From: Odoribacter sp. Z80
GTDB taxonomy: Bacteria; Bacteroidota; Bacteroidia; Bacteroidales; Marinifilaceae
Direction of reading: 5' to 3'
Assembly: GCF_009935865.1 (NCBI RefSeq)
Contig: NZ_QWEL01000002.1
Location: 248,001-312,000 of the forward strand
Length of the DNA stretch: 64,000 nt
Position 1 is the first letter of the stretch, and the number at the start of each line of letters is the position of its first letter. Below are positions 1 through 7,470 of this stretch, piece after piece. The notes under the pieces are model-generated. The model saw only the letters and a program-made list of their open reading frames with translations, did not search any database and was not told the origin of the DNA. A program made the position numbers and the translations under genes.

Positions 1-1006
1 TTAAATGGATGTTCACAATATAGAGGTATTTATGTTGTGTTGTGGTCTGTGGGATTGGGTTTAACATGAGTGGAGGGATAATGCGCAGGGGGTGTTTGGT
101 GTGAGTGATGCCGGTGGTATGCCGGAGATATGCCGAAGGAAGTAAGGCCATTTTATTATGTGTTTTTGCGCCGGGAGAGGACGATGGAAGAAGTAGGGAG
201 GTGGCTGTCGGCGCAATTGCAAGACGGTGGAAAAGGCGGTGCGGATGGGCGGGTTCGGGGGATTCGTGTGGTGGAGGTAGTCGTGAGGGGAACTCGGACA
301 GAAGGGTGCGAAGCGGGACAATTTGACGTGGCCGGTGGGGCGTGGTCGGAACGCCACGCCCACCGGTCTCGTCAATTGTTGAAGCGTGAGGGGGGTGAGT
401 TCCTGCCACGACTATGGCGGTGGATGGGATGGCCTGAGGCGGTGTGGCGGGTGGGCTCGCAGGCCTGTATTTTAGTGGGTCGGGGGGAGAAAATACCAGG
501 CTTGTGTATGCGAGGGACGGGGTGGAGCGTGAGGGTGTGACGGGGTGAATGGGGATTTGGTGTGGTTGTTTTCGGTTGTGGGGAGGTTGTGGGAACAAGC
601 ACACGAAATGAAGCGGAAGGGTGAACGGGCGTGCGGAAAAGCCCGCGAGAGAAGGATGGCAAAAGAGAGGAAGTGAATGGCGGGCGTAGTTGCAGGACGG
701 TGGTAAAAGCGGTGCGTGAGGGAGGGATAGGATTCGGTGCATTATCTCCGGGAGATGTTGATGCACCAGCCGAATGGCTTTGCGGAGGGGCGGGTTATGC
801 CGGCGTAAGGAGGCGGAGAAAAGAGGTGTAGTTTTGTTTCCGGCATTGCAGGACGGTGGCAGATGCGCAGAGGAGGGTGTGGTGTGGAGGTTCGCGGGGT
901 ATCAGGGCCGAGGATGGGACGGTGTGACGGATGGGTATGGCTGGGATGGCGGAGTGCGGTATCAGGGGTTTGCGGGTATGGCAAGGGTGGCGCGGAGCTT
1001 TCTGGA
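1..1006. other. GC-rich, gene-poor flank of the mobile element
   Basis: No convincing gene is visible in this 1 kb. Open frames exist on both strands, but they are short, low in complexity (Arg/Gly on plus, Pro/His/Ser on minus) and have no recognisable domain. The plus strand is strongly purine-rich and G-rich, like the non-coding strand of the element genes at 9.3-13.6 kb, so this may be decayed element sequence. A motif close to TTGCARGACGGTGG recurs three times, near 217-230, 690-703 and 846-860. In the first two copies it is followed by similar AAARGCGGTGCG tails. Confidence 0.5.
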
Positions 1007-1075
1007 AACATAATCGTAATTAAATTATAGGACACGCGGAGCGGAGCGAGCATGTTCTATAATTTTGATTATGTT
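1007..1075. repeat. Imperfect inverted repeat (cruciform-like)
   Basis: AACATAATC at 1007-1015 pairs with GATTATGTT at 1067-1075, and AAATTATAG at 1022-1030 pairs with CTATAATTT at 1057-1065. A 6-nt bulge interrupts the left arm. The loop is GC-rich and carries repeated GGAGC. There is no T-tract, so it is not an obvious terminator. It sits where base composition changes from GC-rich flank to AT-rich cargo, so it could mark a boundary. Confidence 0.5.
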
Positions 1076-1140
1076 AGAAGGAAGCGGATGGAATAATGAT
1101 GACTAAAAGTGAAATGTTCTTTGCAAGCAAGAGCATCAAT

Positions 1141-2052
1141 TTATTGCCTGGCCAGAAGGTCCGCAATTAAAAAATCTTTTACAGTAAAATTTGTTTCCGT
1201 AGCCACCATACATTTAATATATGAATTAACGGAAAAAAAGCGTTGATATACTCTGATTGTACCTATGGGTTTTGTGACATTGGGTAATAACGGTTCATAA
1301 GGAGCCGGCAAAAACATTGTTGTATTAGGAATCAATTTGTTACCTGCTTTATTTTCAAAATAAGCCTGATATTTGTTATCGTAAACAGAAAATTGCGGAG
1401 TTACTATATAAGGTTTTAATTCCGGTTGTATTTCAACAAAACAATTTATGTAGTTAGCAGCAATCATTCCTTTGTTGCTAAGAAATATTGTAATATCAAA
1501 GGTATTTGTCGGACGTGACAATATATCAACCAGAGGTTTGACAGAGAGTGAAATTTCTATTTCAGGTCTATTTTGACGATTTATGATGTCTTTTAATTCC
1601 CAATCATCCATTGCCGAGGCCATAAAATTATACCTTTTATAATATTTTTTATCGGGAGCCTGGTGAGCCGTATTGCTTTTCGGAATATCAAGAATAAAAA
1701 ACCAAGAGCCATCTTCTGCAGTCAATTTCGTTATTACAATGTCTTTTATTTTAGGAGTTATGTTTGAACAGATTATTTGTTCCAACCATTCTTTGGTCAA
1801 TTTCGGATCAGTTATAGAGGTAAGTTTGTCAGCTTTGCCCCGCAAATCTTTATCTTTAGTTTCCTGAATACCGAATATAATTGTTCCGCCATTAGAGTTT
1901 GCCATAGCGGAAATGTCTTTCATTAATTCTTCTTTTTCCCGTGGTTTCAATCTTGCATTGGAAAGTGCATCAGCATCTTTGAATTCTAATGTGTTGGTTT
2001 CTTCTTCTTGGTTATTAACCAATTCCTGAAGATTTTCGATTGTCCATTTCAT
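1141..2052 (-). CDS. AlbA_2/Schlafen-type putative DNA-binding protein
   Basis: A 303-residue protein with an N-terminal AlbA_2 (Schlafen-like) domain at about residues 15-150. The family signs are the LEFKDA motif near the start, the segment MANSNGGTIIFGI around residue 50-60, and the later KYYKRYNFMASAMDDWEL region. This fold is common in transcriptional regulators and conflict-associated proteins and may bind nucleic acid. The C-terminal half (about 160-303) has no family I recognise. I start at ATG 2052 (MKWTIENLQ), because the upstream in-frame stretch is hydrophobic and does not fit the domain. It is the leftmost cargo gene and is AT-rich, unlike the flank to its left. Confidence 0.75.
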   Translation of the reverse strand: MKWTIENLQELVNNQEEETNTLEFKDADALSNARLKPREKEELMKDISAMANSNGGTIIFGIQETKDKDLRGKADKLTSITDPKLTKEWLEQIICSNITPKIKDIVITKLTAEDGSWFFILDIPKSNTAHQAPDKKYYKRYNFMASAMDDWELKDIINRQNRPEIEISLSVKPLVDILSRPTNTFDITIFLSNKGMIAANYINCFVEIQPELKPYIVTPQFSVYDNKYQAYFENKAGNKLIPNTTMFLPAPYEPLLPNVTKPIGTIRVYQRFFSVNSYIKCMVATETNFTVKDFLIADLLARQ

Positions 2053-2119
2053 TGTCCGATATAATTTTATCTTTATGCAAAACAAAGGTAATGACTTTCC
2101 CAAATAAAACAACGGCGGG

Positions 2120-2410
2120 TTATTCTGCTGGTGGTATGTCGGTCAACGGGAAAGGCGGAATCGTTTTTGTGTTATCGGTTTGACAGAACTGTCCGTTTGT
2201 ATTTCTAATTGTGGCGAATTCGCCATAATTAAAATCCGGATTGTACACTTTTTCCCAAATACCGATATATTCAAGCGTATTACGGTTACGCAGCCAGTCC
2301 GTGATGAAGAAGTCTCCATCTTTGGCTCGTAGCATATCTGTCAGGCAGATATAGTCTTCGCCATTGACTTTTACAATATTGATTTCTGTATTTTGAACCG
2401 TAATTTTCAT
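2120..2410 (-). pseudogene. KilA-N domain protein, 3'-truncated
   Basis: Residues 1-70 from ATG 2410 match the start of a KilA-N domain: VKVNGEDYICLTDMLRAKDG, then DWLRNRNTLEYIGIWE and NPDFNYGEFATIRN. Full Bacteroidota relatives run to roughly 270 residues with an AHKDIAFEFGMW block, and that part is missing here. The last 25 codons read antisense through sequence shared with the repeated RNA module (AACGGGAAAGGCGGAA), so the 3' end was replaced by recombination. KilA-N proteins are DNA-binding proteins of phages and mobile elements. The residue FNYGEFA segment is encoded by a perfect DNA palindrome at 2212-2225. Confidence 0.7.
2143..2175 (+). repeat. Partial copy (3' part) of the repeated RNA module
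   Basis: The stretch TCAACGGGAAAGGCGG, then AATCG and a T-tract, matches the terminator half of the modules at 4207 and 6398. The similarity continues past the T-run (GTGTTAT, GGTTTGACAGA, CTGTCCGTTTGT) and is shared with the copy at 4371-4449. The 5' half of this copy is absent. It lies inside the 3' end of the truncated KilA-N gene, on the opposite strand. Confidence 0.7.
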
Positions 2411-2511
2411 TATAGTAAAAATTGTTTCTTTCACAAAGTTAGAAAAAATTGACACATGAGGACGGGATTTTACTTTGAGAGGAGGAAGATGTGAATTTTT
2501 ATCTGCAATGG

Positions 2512-2580
2512 TTTGATGAGATGGAATAAAGTTGTATATTCAGAGGGAGGAATTTGTTATGAAGGCGGAAGAATTGGTTT
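2512..2580 (+). promoter_or_regulatory. Partial copy (promoter half) of the repeated RNA module
   Basis: TTTG at 2512-2515, a 19-nt spacer, and TATATTCA at 2535-2542 form a Bacteroidota-type promoter. The sequence is nearly identical to 4207-4275 through GGCGGAAGAATTG and then diverges into a KilA-N remnant. The promoter may still fire, but the structured part and terminator have been lost, so transcription would run antisense into the remnant. Confidence 0.65.
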
Positions 2581-2587
2581 GTTTAAT

Positions 2588-2803
2588 TCATGGTTTCACC
2601 GATAGTACAAAATTGTTGCTCCGGGCGGCGTTTTTAATTGTACCGAATCCGGTATAATTAAAATCGGGACGCAAAAGCCCGGTGGGTTCCTGAAAGTTAA
2701 ATTTGAAACAAGAAGATACAGTTATTTGGACAGAATTTTTTTTATTCGTAATTTTGTAATGCTCATCTATAAATAGAAGGAGTTTCGAGGCTCGGTTTAT
2801 CAT
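2588..2803 (-). pseudogene. KilA-N remnant
   Basis: The C-terminal part of this 71-codon frame, PDFNYTGFGTIKN followed by NNFVLSVKP, corresponds to the KilA-N segment found intact in the neighbour at 2120-2410. The N-terminal 40 residues do not match the domain, so this is a fragment joined to unrelated sequence. At 2632-2663 the DNA forms a long palindrome (arms TTTTAATT plus TACCG), at the same place in the domain as the palindrome in the neighbouring copy but with different, compensating bases. Confidence 0.55.
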
Positions 2804-2827
2804 GATATAAATCTGAGCCTTGCGTTT

Positions 2828-3370
2828 TTAATATACTACCTTTAATCTGTTGCTTAATTTTTGTTTCATCTGTTTTTCTCCGTAAGTTTCATTCAGATAA
2901 TAGGCCGATAGTAAGTAATAGGCCTGACTATTCCTGAGTTGCGGCTCTAAAACTATTACGTATTTCCGGGTGATATTATAAATATAAGTCCTGTATATAT
3001 CTTTGTGTTTTTTGGGGTCCCGTTCTATTGTAGAGAATATTTCAAATATACTGTCACTGACTTTTTCTTCTATATGGTTTTTTATCCAATGTAATCTTTC
3101 TGAACGAAAAGGATCGTAAACCCGTTTAGGGTATTTTTTTCCTTCGCTCTCTTCGATAATTTGTTTACAGGTTAAATGTTTGAATTCCCTCTCCATATCA
3201 ATCATTCCTTCTGATTTTACCGGGTAAATTTTTTTCCCCCTAAAAGAGAAATCCGAGTTATCAGCAATATCACGATTAAAAATTCTTTTTAAAGAGTTTA
3301 TCCTGTCGGTATCACTCAAATGATTTAGTTCCAAAAGAGCCGGATATTTTTTAGTCAAATTAAAGGTCAT
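2828..3370 (-). CDS. Hypothetical protein, possible BECR/RelE-like nuclease toxin
   Basis: A 180-residue basic protein. Its C-terminal half has a predicted helix (RSERLHWIKNHIEEK), then beta-like segments ending in RKYVIVLEPQLRNSQAYYLL and SAYYLN. This pattern resembles small RNase-fold toxins and phage-borne BECR nucleases, with the closing S-A-Y-Y as a possible active-site strand. That assignment is inference from pattern only. It follows the DUF3800 gene with 9 bases between them, so the two are likely co-transcribed and may work together. It is AT-rich cargo between two copies of the repeated RNA module. Confidence 0.5.
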   Translation of the reverse strand: MTFNLTKKYPALLELNHLSDTDRINSLKRIFNRDIADNSDFSFRGKKIYPVKSEGMIDMEREFKHLTCKQIIEESEGKKYPKRVYDPFRSERLHWIKNHIEEKVSDSIFEIFSTIERDPKKHKDIYRTYIYNITRKYVIVLEPQLRNSQAYYLLSAYYLNETYGEKQMKQKLSNRLKVVY

Positions 3371-3379
3371 AGGAATAGT

Positions 3380-4066
3380 TTATTTGAGTGAAATGAAAAA
3401 CAGATTAAATTTCTTGTGGGATAAGGGAGTGGTCCGGGCTAAGGAAATATTTGTGTGGGATTGTATTTTCTCTACAAGTTTTCTTTTTGCTATAACTTTG
3501 CCTTTAATATCGCCTTTTTCTATACGCAAGTTATAGTTTATCGCCCCCATTAAAATGTCTGCAATTTGCAAAAAACAACTTTCATGTGAACGTATGAACT
3601 GAAAATTTCTGATTGAGGTATTCCAATGCAAAATATCTTTCAATTTGTGCAGTTTTTTATGACTGCAAGTGTCTTTTATATCAAAATAGACATTGTAATT
3701 GTTTTCTAAATCAGTCAGTTGATGTAATAATTGGAAGTACATCCTGAAATAGAAGTCATTGAATGTGTATTCCGGACGCGTTTCGTCAATCTGACTTTTA
3801 TCTATGATGACTGCACGAAAATTTAAGTCTGTCATTAAAAAATATTCCAGGATTTCATTATACATCGGGTAGGTTTTATCGTGTACGTTCGTCCATTTTA
3901 GCTCTCCCCGGAAATGGTATTTAGTTTTTATCAGTTTTATTTGCTCTTTTGCCATTTTTATCTGAGGATAAGCAATACTGACGTAGCCTAATAGCATGTA
4001 AGGATGATGGTCGTTTTTCAAATGTGTGCTTTCGTCGCAATATATATTAAATGTTTTTTGTGCCAT
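3380..4066 (-). CDS. DUF3800 family protein
   Basis: A 228-residue protein with the DUF3800 pattern. It opens with NIYCDEST (Asp11-Glu12), has GELKW at about residue 55, a DIKDT acidic strand near 145, and the closing SCFLQIADILMGAINY. The family is thought to have an RNase H-like fold, and these acidic residues would be the metal-binding positions. DUF3800 genes are common in phage and defence regions, but their substrate is not established. It is the first gene of a two-gene unit with 2828-3370 and faces the RNA module at 4207. Confidence 0.8.
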   Translation of the reverse strand: MAQKTFNIYCDESTHLKNDHHPYMLLGYVSIAYPQIKMAKEQIKLIKTKYHFRGELKWTNVHDKTYPMYNEILEYFLMTDLNFRAVIIDKSQIDETRPEYTFNDFYFRMYFQLLHQLTDLENNYNVYFDIKDTCSHKKLHKLKDILHWNTSIRNFQFIRSHESCFLQIADILMGAINYNLRIEKGDIKGKVIAKRKLVEKIQSHTNISLARTTPLSHKKFNLFFISLK

Positions 4067-4206
4067 GCTTTTTTTGTTTGGTCTCTACAAATGAACAAAA
4101 TAAACCTCAAAGAGACAATCATTTATTCATTCTTTTCTGTAAGAGGGTGTTTCTTTGTCAGAAAATATGAGGTGTTTTTTGTATTACAATTTTTTGTCTT
4201 TAAGGG

Positions 4207-4397
4207 TTTGGTGAGATGGAATAAAGTTGTATATTCAGAGGGAGGAATCTGTTATGTAGGCGGAAGAATTGCTTTGTCAGCCAGAGAGGACATTTCAGGT
4301 CTGCCAGTGTAGCATACGGTTCTGTACCCCGTGGGAAGCATTAATGTGCCCCCAGCCTTCTGGGTGTTAAGCAACGGGAAAGGCGGAACCGTTTTTG
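4207..4397 (+). ncRNA. Repeated small-RNA module, copy 2 (promoter, structured RNA, terminator)
   Basis: TTTG at 4207-4210, exactly 19 nt, then TATATTCA at 4230-4237 gives a promoter, with a start expected near 4243. The body ends in an intrinsic terminator: ACGGTTCTG at 4316-4324 pairs with CGGAACCGT at 4384-4392, followed by TTTTTG. Between the arms lie a CCC-CGT-GGG hairpin, the conserved GCATTAATGTGC and a CCCAG-CCTT-CTGGG hairpin. No gene on this strand follows, so it looks like a free-standing RNA of about 150 nt. The 3' half is conserved with the copy at 6398 and the 5' half is not. Confidence 0.65.
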
Positions 4398-4462
4398 TGT
4401 TACAGGTTTGACAGAAAAAAGACGTCATTTCGCTGTCCGTTTGTGTCTTATGATTCGTTTTT

Positions 4463-5323
4463 TTATTCTTTCATGACGATGAGTTTGATTTTGCCGCTTT
4501 CCGCATCTTTTAGTATTGCTTTTATAAATTCGTGTGCATCAATGGATATGACTGTTGTCTGTTTTTTTATTTCATGGGTGTATTTTATTTCTTTTATTTT
4601 TACCGGTCCCCAATAGGTGGTATCTATATAGGCATCCAGAAAGTTGAATGTGAAGTCGGATTCTTTTTCAAATTTTTCCGGCAGTTTCCTGTCTAATTCA
4701 TCAAGGGTTGTAATTGTCTGTCCTTTCCCGTCGCGGATTTTCCTGTCTTTGGTTCCTAACGGAATATGTGTCGCTTCGCTCCATCGGATGGGTGTGCGCC
4801 TGGGCGGCCAATCAAAGTTACTCATGAAATCAAGGTTTTCTTTGTATTGCTGAAAATTCAGATTTTTAGCTTTTGCCCATTCTTCATCCACTAAAAACAA
4901 GCAATGGCGGATTTTTGCGTCGATATTTAATGTTGTTTCTCCAATGATTCCTTCTCCTTTATTGGGTGCCCTTAGTTCCATCAGGTTAATATCATAATGA
5001 GAGGCGTATTTTTTTGCACCTTCCTGATAACCTATTTTCGTTACCATGATGCCGGCAACATTGTTTAAATCGATTAAAACGCCATAAAAATCCCGAACCT
5101 TTCCAAGAGAAACCGCCTTGTTGTAGTTTTTGCATTCTATGGCGACTTTGCGCCTGACTCCTTCTATTTCATATTCCCAATAAACATCTATCTGGTGTTT
5201 TTGTCCTGATTTGCCAGTCAGCTTGACGTTATGTTTAACTTCTGTCGTTTTGACTACATCAGCATCAAGTAATTTTTGATAGACTTCCCGGGTAAATTTT
5301 TCGTATTCGATATTGGGGTTCAT
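4463..5323 (-). CDS. Mrr-like restriction endonuclease (PD-(D/E)XK)
   Basis: A 286-residue protein. Residues 5-110 fit an Mrr-type nuclease core: an N-terminal helix (YEKFTREVYQKLL), then GQKHQIDVYWE with Asp46, then VAIECKNY with Glu63-x-Lys65, then a helix and GIMVTKIGYQEGAKKYA. This supplies the D...ExK catalytic set. The C-terminal 150 residues have no family I recognise and may give target specificity. Mrr-like enzymes cleave modified or foreign DNA. No methylase is adjacent, which fits a modification-dependent enzyme. It lies between two RNA modules, with a partly decayed HNH gene upstream on the same strand. Confidence 0.8.
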   Translation of the reverse strand: MNPNIEYEKFTREVYQKLLDADVVKTTEVKHNVKLTGKSGQKHQIDVYWEYEIEGVRRKVAIECKNYNKAVSLGKVRDFYGVLIDLNNVAGIMVTKIGYQEGAKKYASHYDINLMELRAPNKGEGIIGETTLNIDAKIRHCLFLVDEEWAKAKNLNFQQYKENLDFMSNFDWPPRRTPIRWSEATHIPLGTKDRKIRDGKGQTITTLDELDRKLPEKFEKESDFTFNFLDAYIDTTYWGPVKIKEIKYTHEIKKQTTVISIDAHEFIKAILKDAESGKIKLIVMKE

Positions 5324-5493
5324 ATACTACTGTCTTAAAATAATGTGATAAAGATAAATATAAAAAGAGAAGAAAAACAGATAAGGATGTAAAGATGCAA
5401 ACAGATAGATACGAAAAAAAGGGAAGTAAAAATGAGCTTTTCGCTTTTGGATACACAGGGACGGGAGTTGAGGTAAAACTCCTGCCCCAGGTG

Positions 5494-6371
5494 TCATACA
5501 ATTAATGAAATTTTGAAAGTTTCACCATTTATTTTTAGAATTAATGAGTGGTTATCCCTGTAAATAATTTCGCGTTTACCCAAATCGAATTCTTTGTGGT
5601 GGTTAGGACATAAGAGCAAAATGTTTTCTAAAGTTTCTTTTCCTTTGTCACATTTGGGGTCAATATGGGCAGCCTCAACGTAGTAGGTGCCATCCCGTTT
5701 CAGAATGGATTTCCCGCAAAGCTGGCATTTAAATTTCCTCAAATATTTGATTATGGCTATTGATTCATTGTCGCGTTTATTTCTTATCCCTTTGTAGGTT
5801 TCGGTTCTGTCTTGTTGATTTTGGCGTTTGGATAAGAGGTTTAATAGCTGTTCTTTTGTTTTTCTTGATTTTCTTAGTTTTTTTATGTAGCGTTGTTGTT
5901 CTTTTTCATTTGTTTCACTGTTGAAGTCAGTATCTATGGATTCTGTTTGTACGATTTCTGATTCGGAAGGAATAAATGACAGGTTAAAGATATTGTCCTG
6001 AATTTTAGTGAATTTCAGTTTGGGGTATGGTCTATGTTGAGTATCGGGATACAAATCACTGAATATTTTCCCCAAGTTGCTGAACCATCTGATTTGCACC
6101 CGAAAACTTCTGTTGTTTATGATATAGGCATTATAAGAATGCCCATTAAATTTGAGTATAATTTCTCTTTTTTGCCCTGCTAAAAATTTTTTGCATTGAA
6201 ATAATCCAAGACCTCAAAGGGGATACCTGAGCCTTTATACTTGAAAAAAGATTTATCACAGTTTTTTATTACAGTTTCATGATTCACAACTTCCCATGAA
6301 TGATATATCTTTATTTCAGGCTCTTTCATCGTTGGTAAATTTAAGTAAGCTAAAGATAAATATTTTTCCAT
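5494..6371 (-). pseudogene. HNH endonuclease, split by a one-base frameshift
   Basis: Two adjacent frames make one protein. The first (6371-6180) reads MEKYLSLAYLNL to YFNAKNF and stops. The second continues from about 6190 as FLAGQKREIILKFNGHSYNAYI and runs to 5494. The junction is an A6T5 run on the minus strand (6181-6192), and one extra T would restore the frame. The C-terminal half holds an HNH nuclease: CQLCGK zinc pair, AAHIDP, and NILLLCPNHHKEFD. Such proteins act as restriction-type or mobile nucleases. The break could be a real mutation, a sequencing error at the homopolymer, or slippage. Translation from the internal ATG at 6099 would give only the HNH part. Confidence 0.75.
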
Positions 6372-6397
6372 TATTATAATGTTTTTATCTATGGATG

Positions 6398-6428
6398 TTT
6401 GGTGAGATGAAATAAAGTTGTATCTTTG
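6398..6428 (+). promoter_or_regulatory. Promoter of RNA module copy 3
   Basis: TTTG at 6398-6401, 19 nt, and TATCTTTG at 6421-6428 match the Bacteroidota sigma-A type -33/-7 consensus perfectly. Transcription would start at about 6433-6436. Confidence 0.8.
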
Positions 6429-6432
6429 AGGT

Positions 6433-6596
6433 GCATGTCATTAATCAGAGAAGCAGTGAACCTGCTTCAATTTCAGTAGCGGGATTTTTTATGTCCGCTA
6501 ACTCGATACACGGTTCCGTACCCCCGTGGGGAGCATTAATGTGCCTCCGGCTTCTCTGAGGTGACATGCAACGGGAAAGGCGGAACCGTCTTTTTA
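6433..6596 (+). ncRNA. Repeated small-RNA module, copy 3, leader of the SymE-like unit
   Basis: The predicted 5' end pairs with sequence just before the terminator: GCATGTCA (6433-6440) with TGACATGC (6562-6569), and TCAGAGAAGC (6445-6454) with GCTTCTCTGA (6550-6559), 18 base pairs in all. The terminator stem, ACGGTTCCG (6510-6518) with CGGAACCGT (6581-6589) plus a T-tract, crosses this pairing. The RNA is therefore either a pseudoknot or a switch between two folds. Internal hairpins include TAGCGG/CCGCTA near 6477-6500 and CCCC-CGT-GGGG. It ends about 30 bases before the gene at 6627, so read-through control of that unit is possible. Confidence 0.65.
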
Positions 6597-6626
6597 TTTC
6601 CGCCCTCACTCCAAATATCAAAAATT

Positions 6627-7067
6627 ATGAGTACCGTTGATTTTACACCGGAGAAAAACAATGGACCGCAACGGCTGACGCGAGGTCAGAGGCGGTTGGA
6701 AAGGCTGTTTAAGATGGCCGGGAAGTATGCTTTGACGAGCAAGAAGGGTTATTCACATTACAGGGATGCGCTGGATTTTATGCAGGATGATGCGGGAATG
6801 ATGGAGGCGTTGTTCCGGACGCTGGATTGTTCGTGGACAGACGGGCTGGCAGAGATTCAAAGGGCCTGCAATTATTACATTATGTATGGCGGATGCAGCC
6901 GGGAGGAGAAGGAGCGGGTTGGATGGGCTATGGGGAAATGGATGGTAATGGCGGCAAAAATCGGGTCGTTTGGCCGGTTGATTTCTGAGAAGCTGTATTA
7001 TTATGAGCAGATTGGCAGCGAGCTGGAGGAAATTATGAGGATAAGGGCCAAGAATGCGATGGTTTAG
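6627..7067 (+). CDS. Hypothetical protein preceding a SymE-like toxin
   Basis: A 146-residue protein from ATG 6627 (MSTVDFTPEKNNGPQR). It is mostly helical and charged, with no signal peptide or membrane segment and no domain I recognise. It begins about 30 bases after the terminator of the RNA module and is followed after 27 bases by the SymE-like gene, so the two probably form one transcript. By position it could be an antitoxin or partner for the toxin, but no sequence feature proves that. The GC-rich, G-biased coding strand differs from the AT-rich cargo genes to its left. Confidence 0.7.
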   Translation: MSTVDFTPEKNNGPQRLTRGQRRLERLFKMAGKYALTSKKGYSHYRDALDFMQDDAGMMEALFRTLDCSWTDGLAEIQRACNYYIMYGGCSREEKERVGWAMGKWMVMAAKIGSFGRLISEKLYYYEQIGSELEEIMRIRAKNAMV

Positions 7068-7094
7068 TTGTTTACCTGTAAAATATGAGAAGTT

Positions 7095-7391
7095 ATGGCA
7101 AAGGTTGATGTAAGGAAAAACAGGGCAGAAATGCCGGAAAGGAGAAATGTATTGAGGAAGGTAATCAGCCCGACAGTGACCGAGGTGGCTGTGGAGATTA
7201 AGACGGAGACGCCGGAGGTGCATTATCTGAAGGTGCAAGGTTTGTTTGAGGAAGGAAGAAAGGAGGTTCCTTTTTTACGTTTGAAGGGGAAGTGGATGAG
7301 GGAAGCCGGGATTGTAGAGGATTCGTATGTGAGTGTGACGGTGATGGAGGGGTTGCTGCTGATCCGGAGGGTGCGGAGTAAGGTGGGATGA
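7095..7391 (+). CDS. SymE-like toxin domain protein
   Basis: A 98-residue basic protein. Residues 60-94 (PFLRLKGKWMREAGI, then SVTVMEGLLLIRRV) match the SymE toxin core, with the L-x-L-x-G-x-W-x-x-x-A-G motif and the closing V-x-V-x-E-G-x-L-x-I strand. E. coli SymE is an SOS-induced toxin related to AbrB-like DNA-binding folds and is controlled by the antisense RNA SymR. No antisense RNA is evident here. Instead a structured RNA with a terminator lies upstream of the unit. The N-terminal 55 residues are an extension not seen in E. coli SymE. It ends 17 bases before a terminator. Confidence 0.7.
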   Translation: MAKVDVRKNRAEMPERRNVLRKVISPTVTEVAVEIKTETPEVHYLKVQGLFEEGRKEVPFLRLKGKWMREAGIVEDSYVSVTVMEGLLLIRRVRSKVG

Positions 7392-7408
7392 TTGAAGGGG
7401 ATAAAAAG

Positions 7409-7446
7409 AGACCGCCATTTATTTAATTTATGACGGTCTTTTTTAT
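7409..7446. terminator. Bidirectional terminator
   Basis: AGACCG (7409-7414) pairs with CGGTCT (7434-7439), extended by CAT/ATG after one mismatch and followed by a run of T on the plus strand. The reverse strand also has a T-run, so it can end both the SymE-like unit and the convergent methylase gene. Confidence 0.8.
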
Positions 7447-7470
7447 TCTGCTTAGATTTTATTATGAATA

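Noticed and set aside
61-1053. Short open frames on both strands of the GC-rich left end
   Set aside because: They overlap each other, are low in complexity, have no domain and no steady codon pattern, so I left them out.
5265-5501. 78-codon minus-strand frame before the Mrr-like gene
   Set aside because: It is in another frame, overlaps the nuclease start and has no domain. The AT-rich gap is better read as an untranslated leader.
4207-6596. RNA modules as a riboswitch, 6S RNA or self-cleaving ribozyme
   Set aside because: I could not match the conserved cores of TPP, cobalamin or SAM riboswitches, 6S RNA, or HDV/hammerhead ribozymes. I report them as unclassified structured RNAs.
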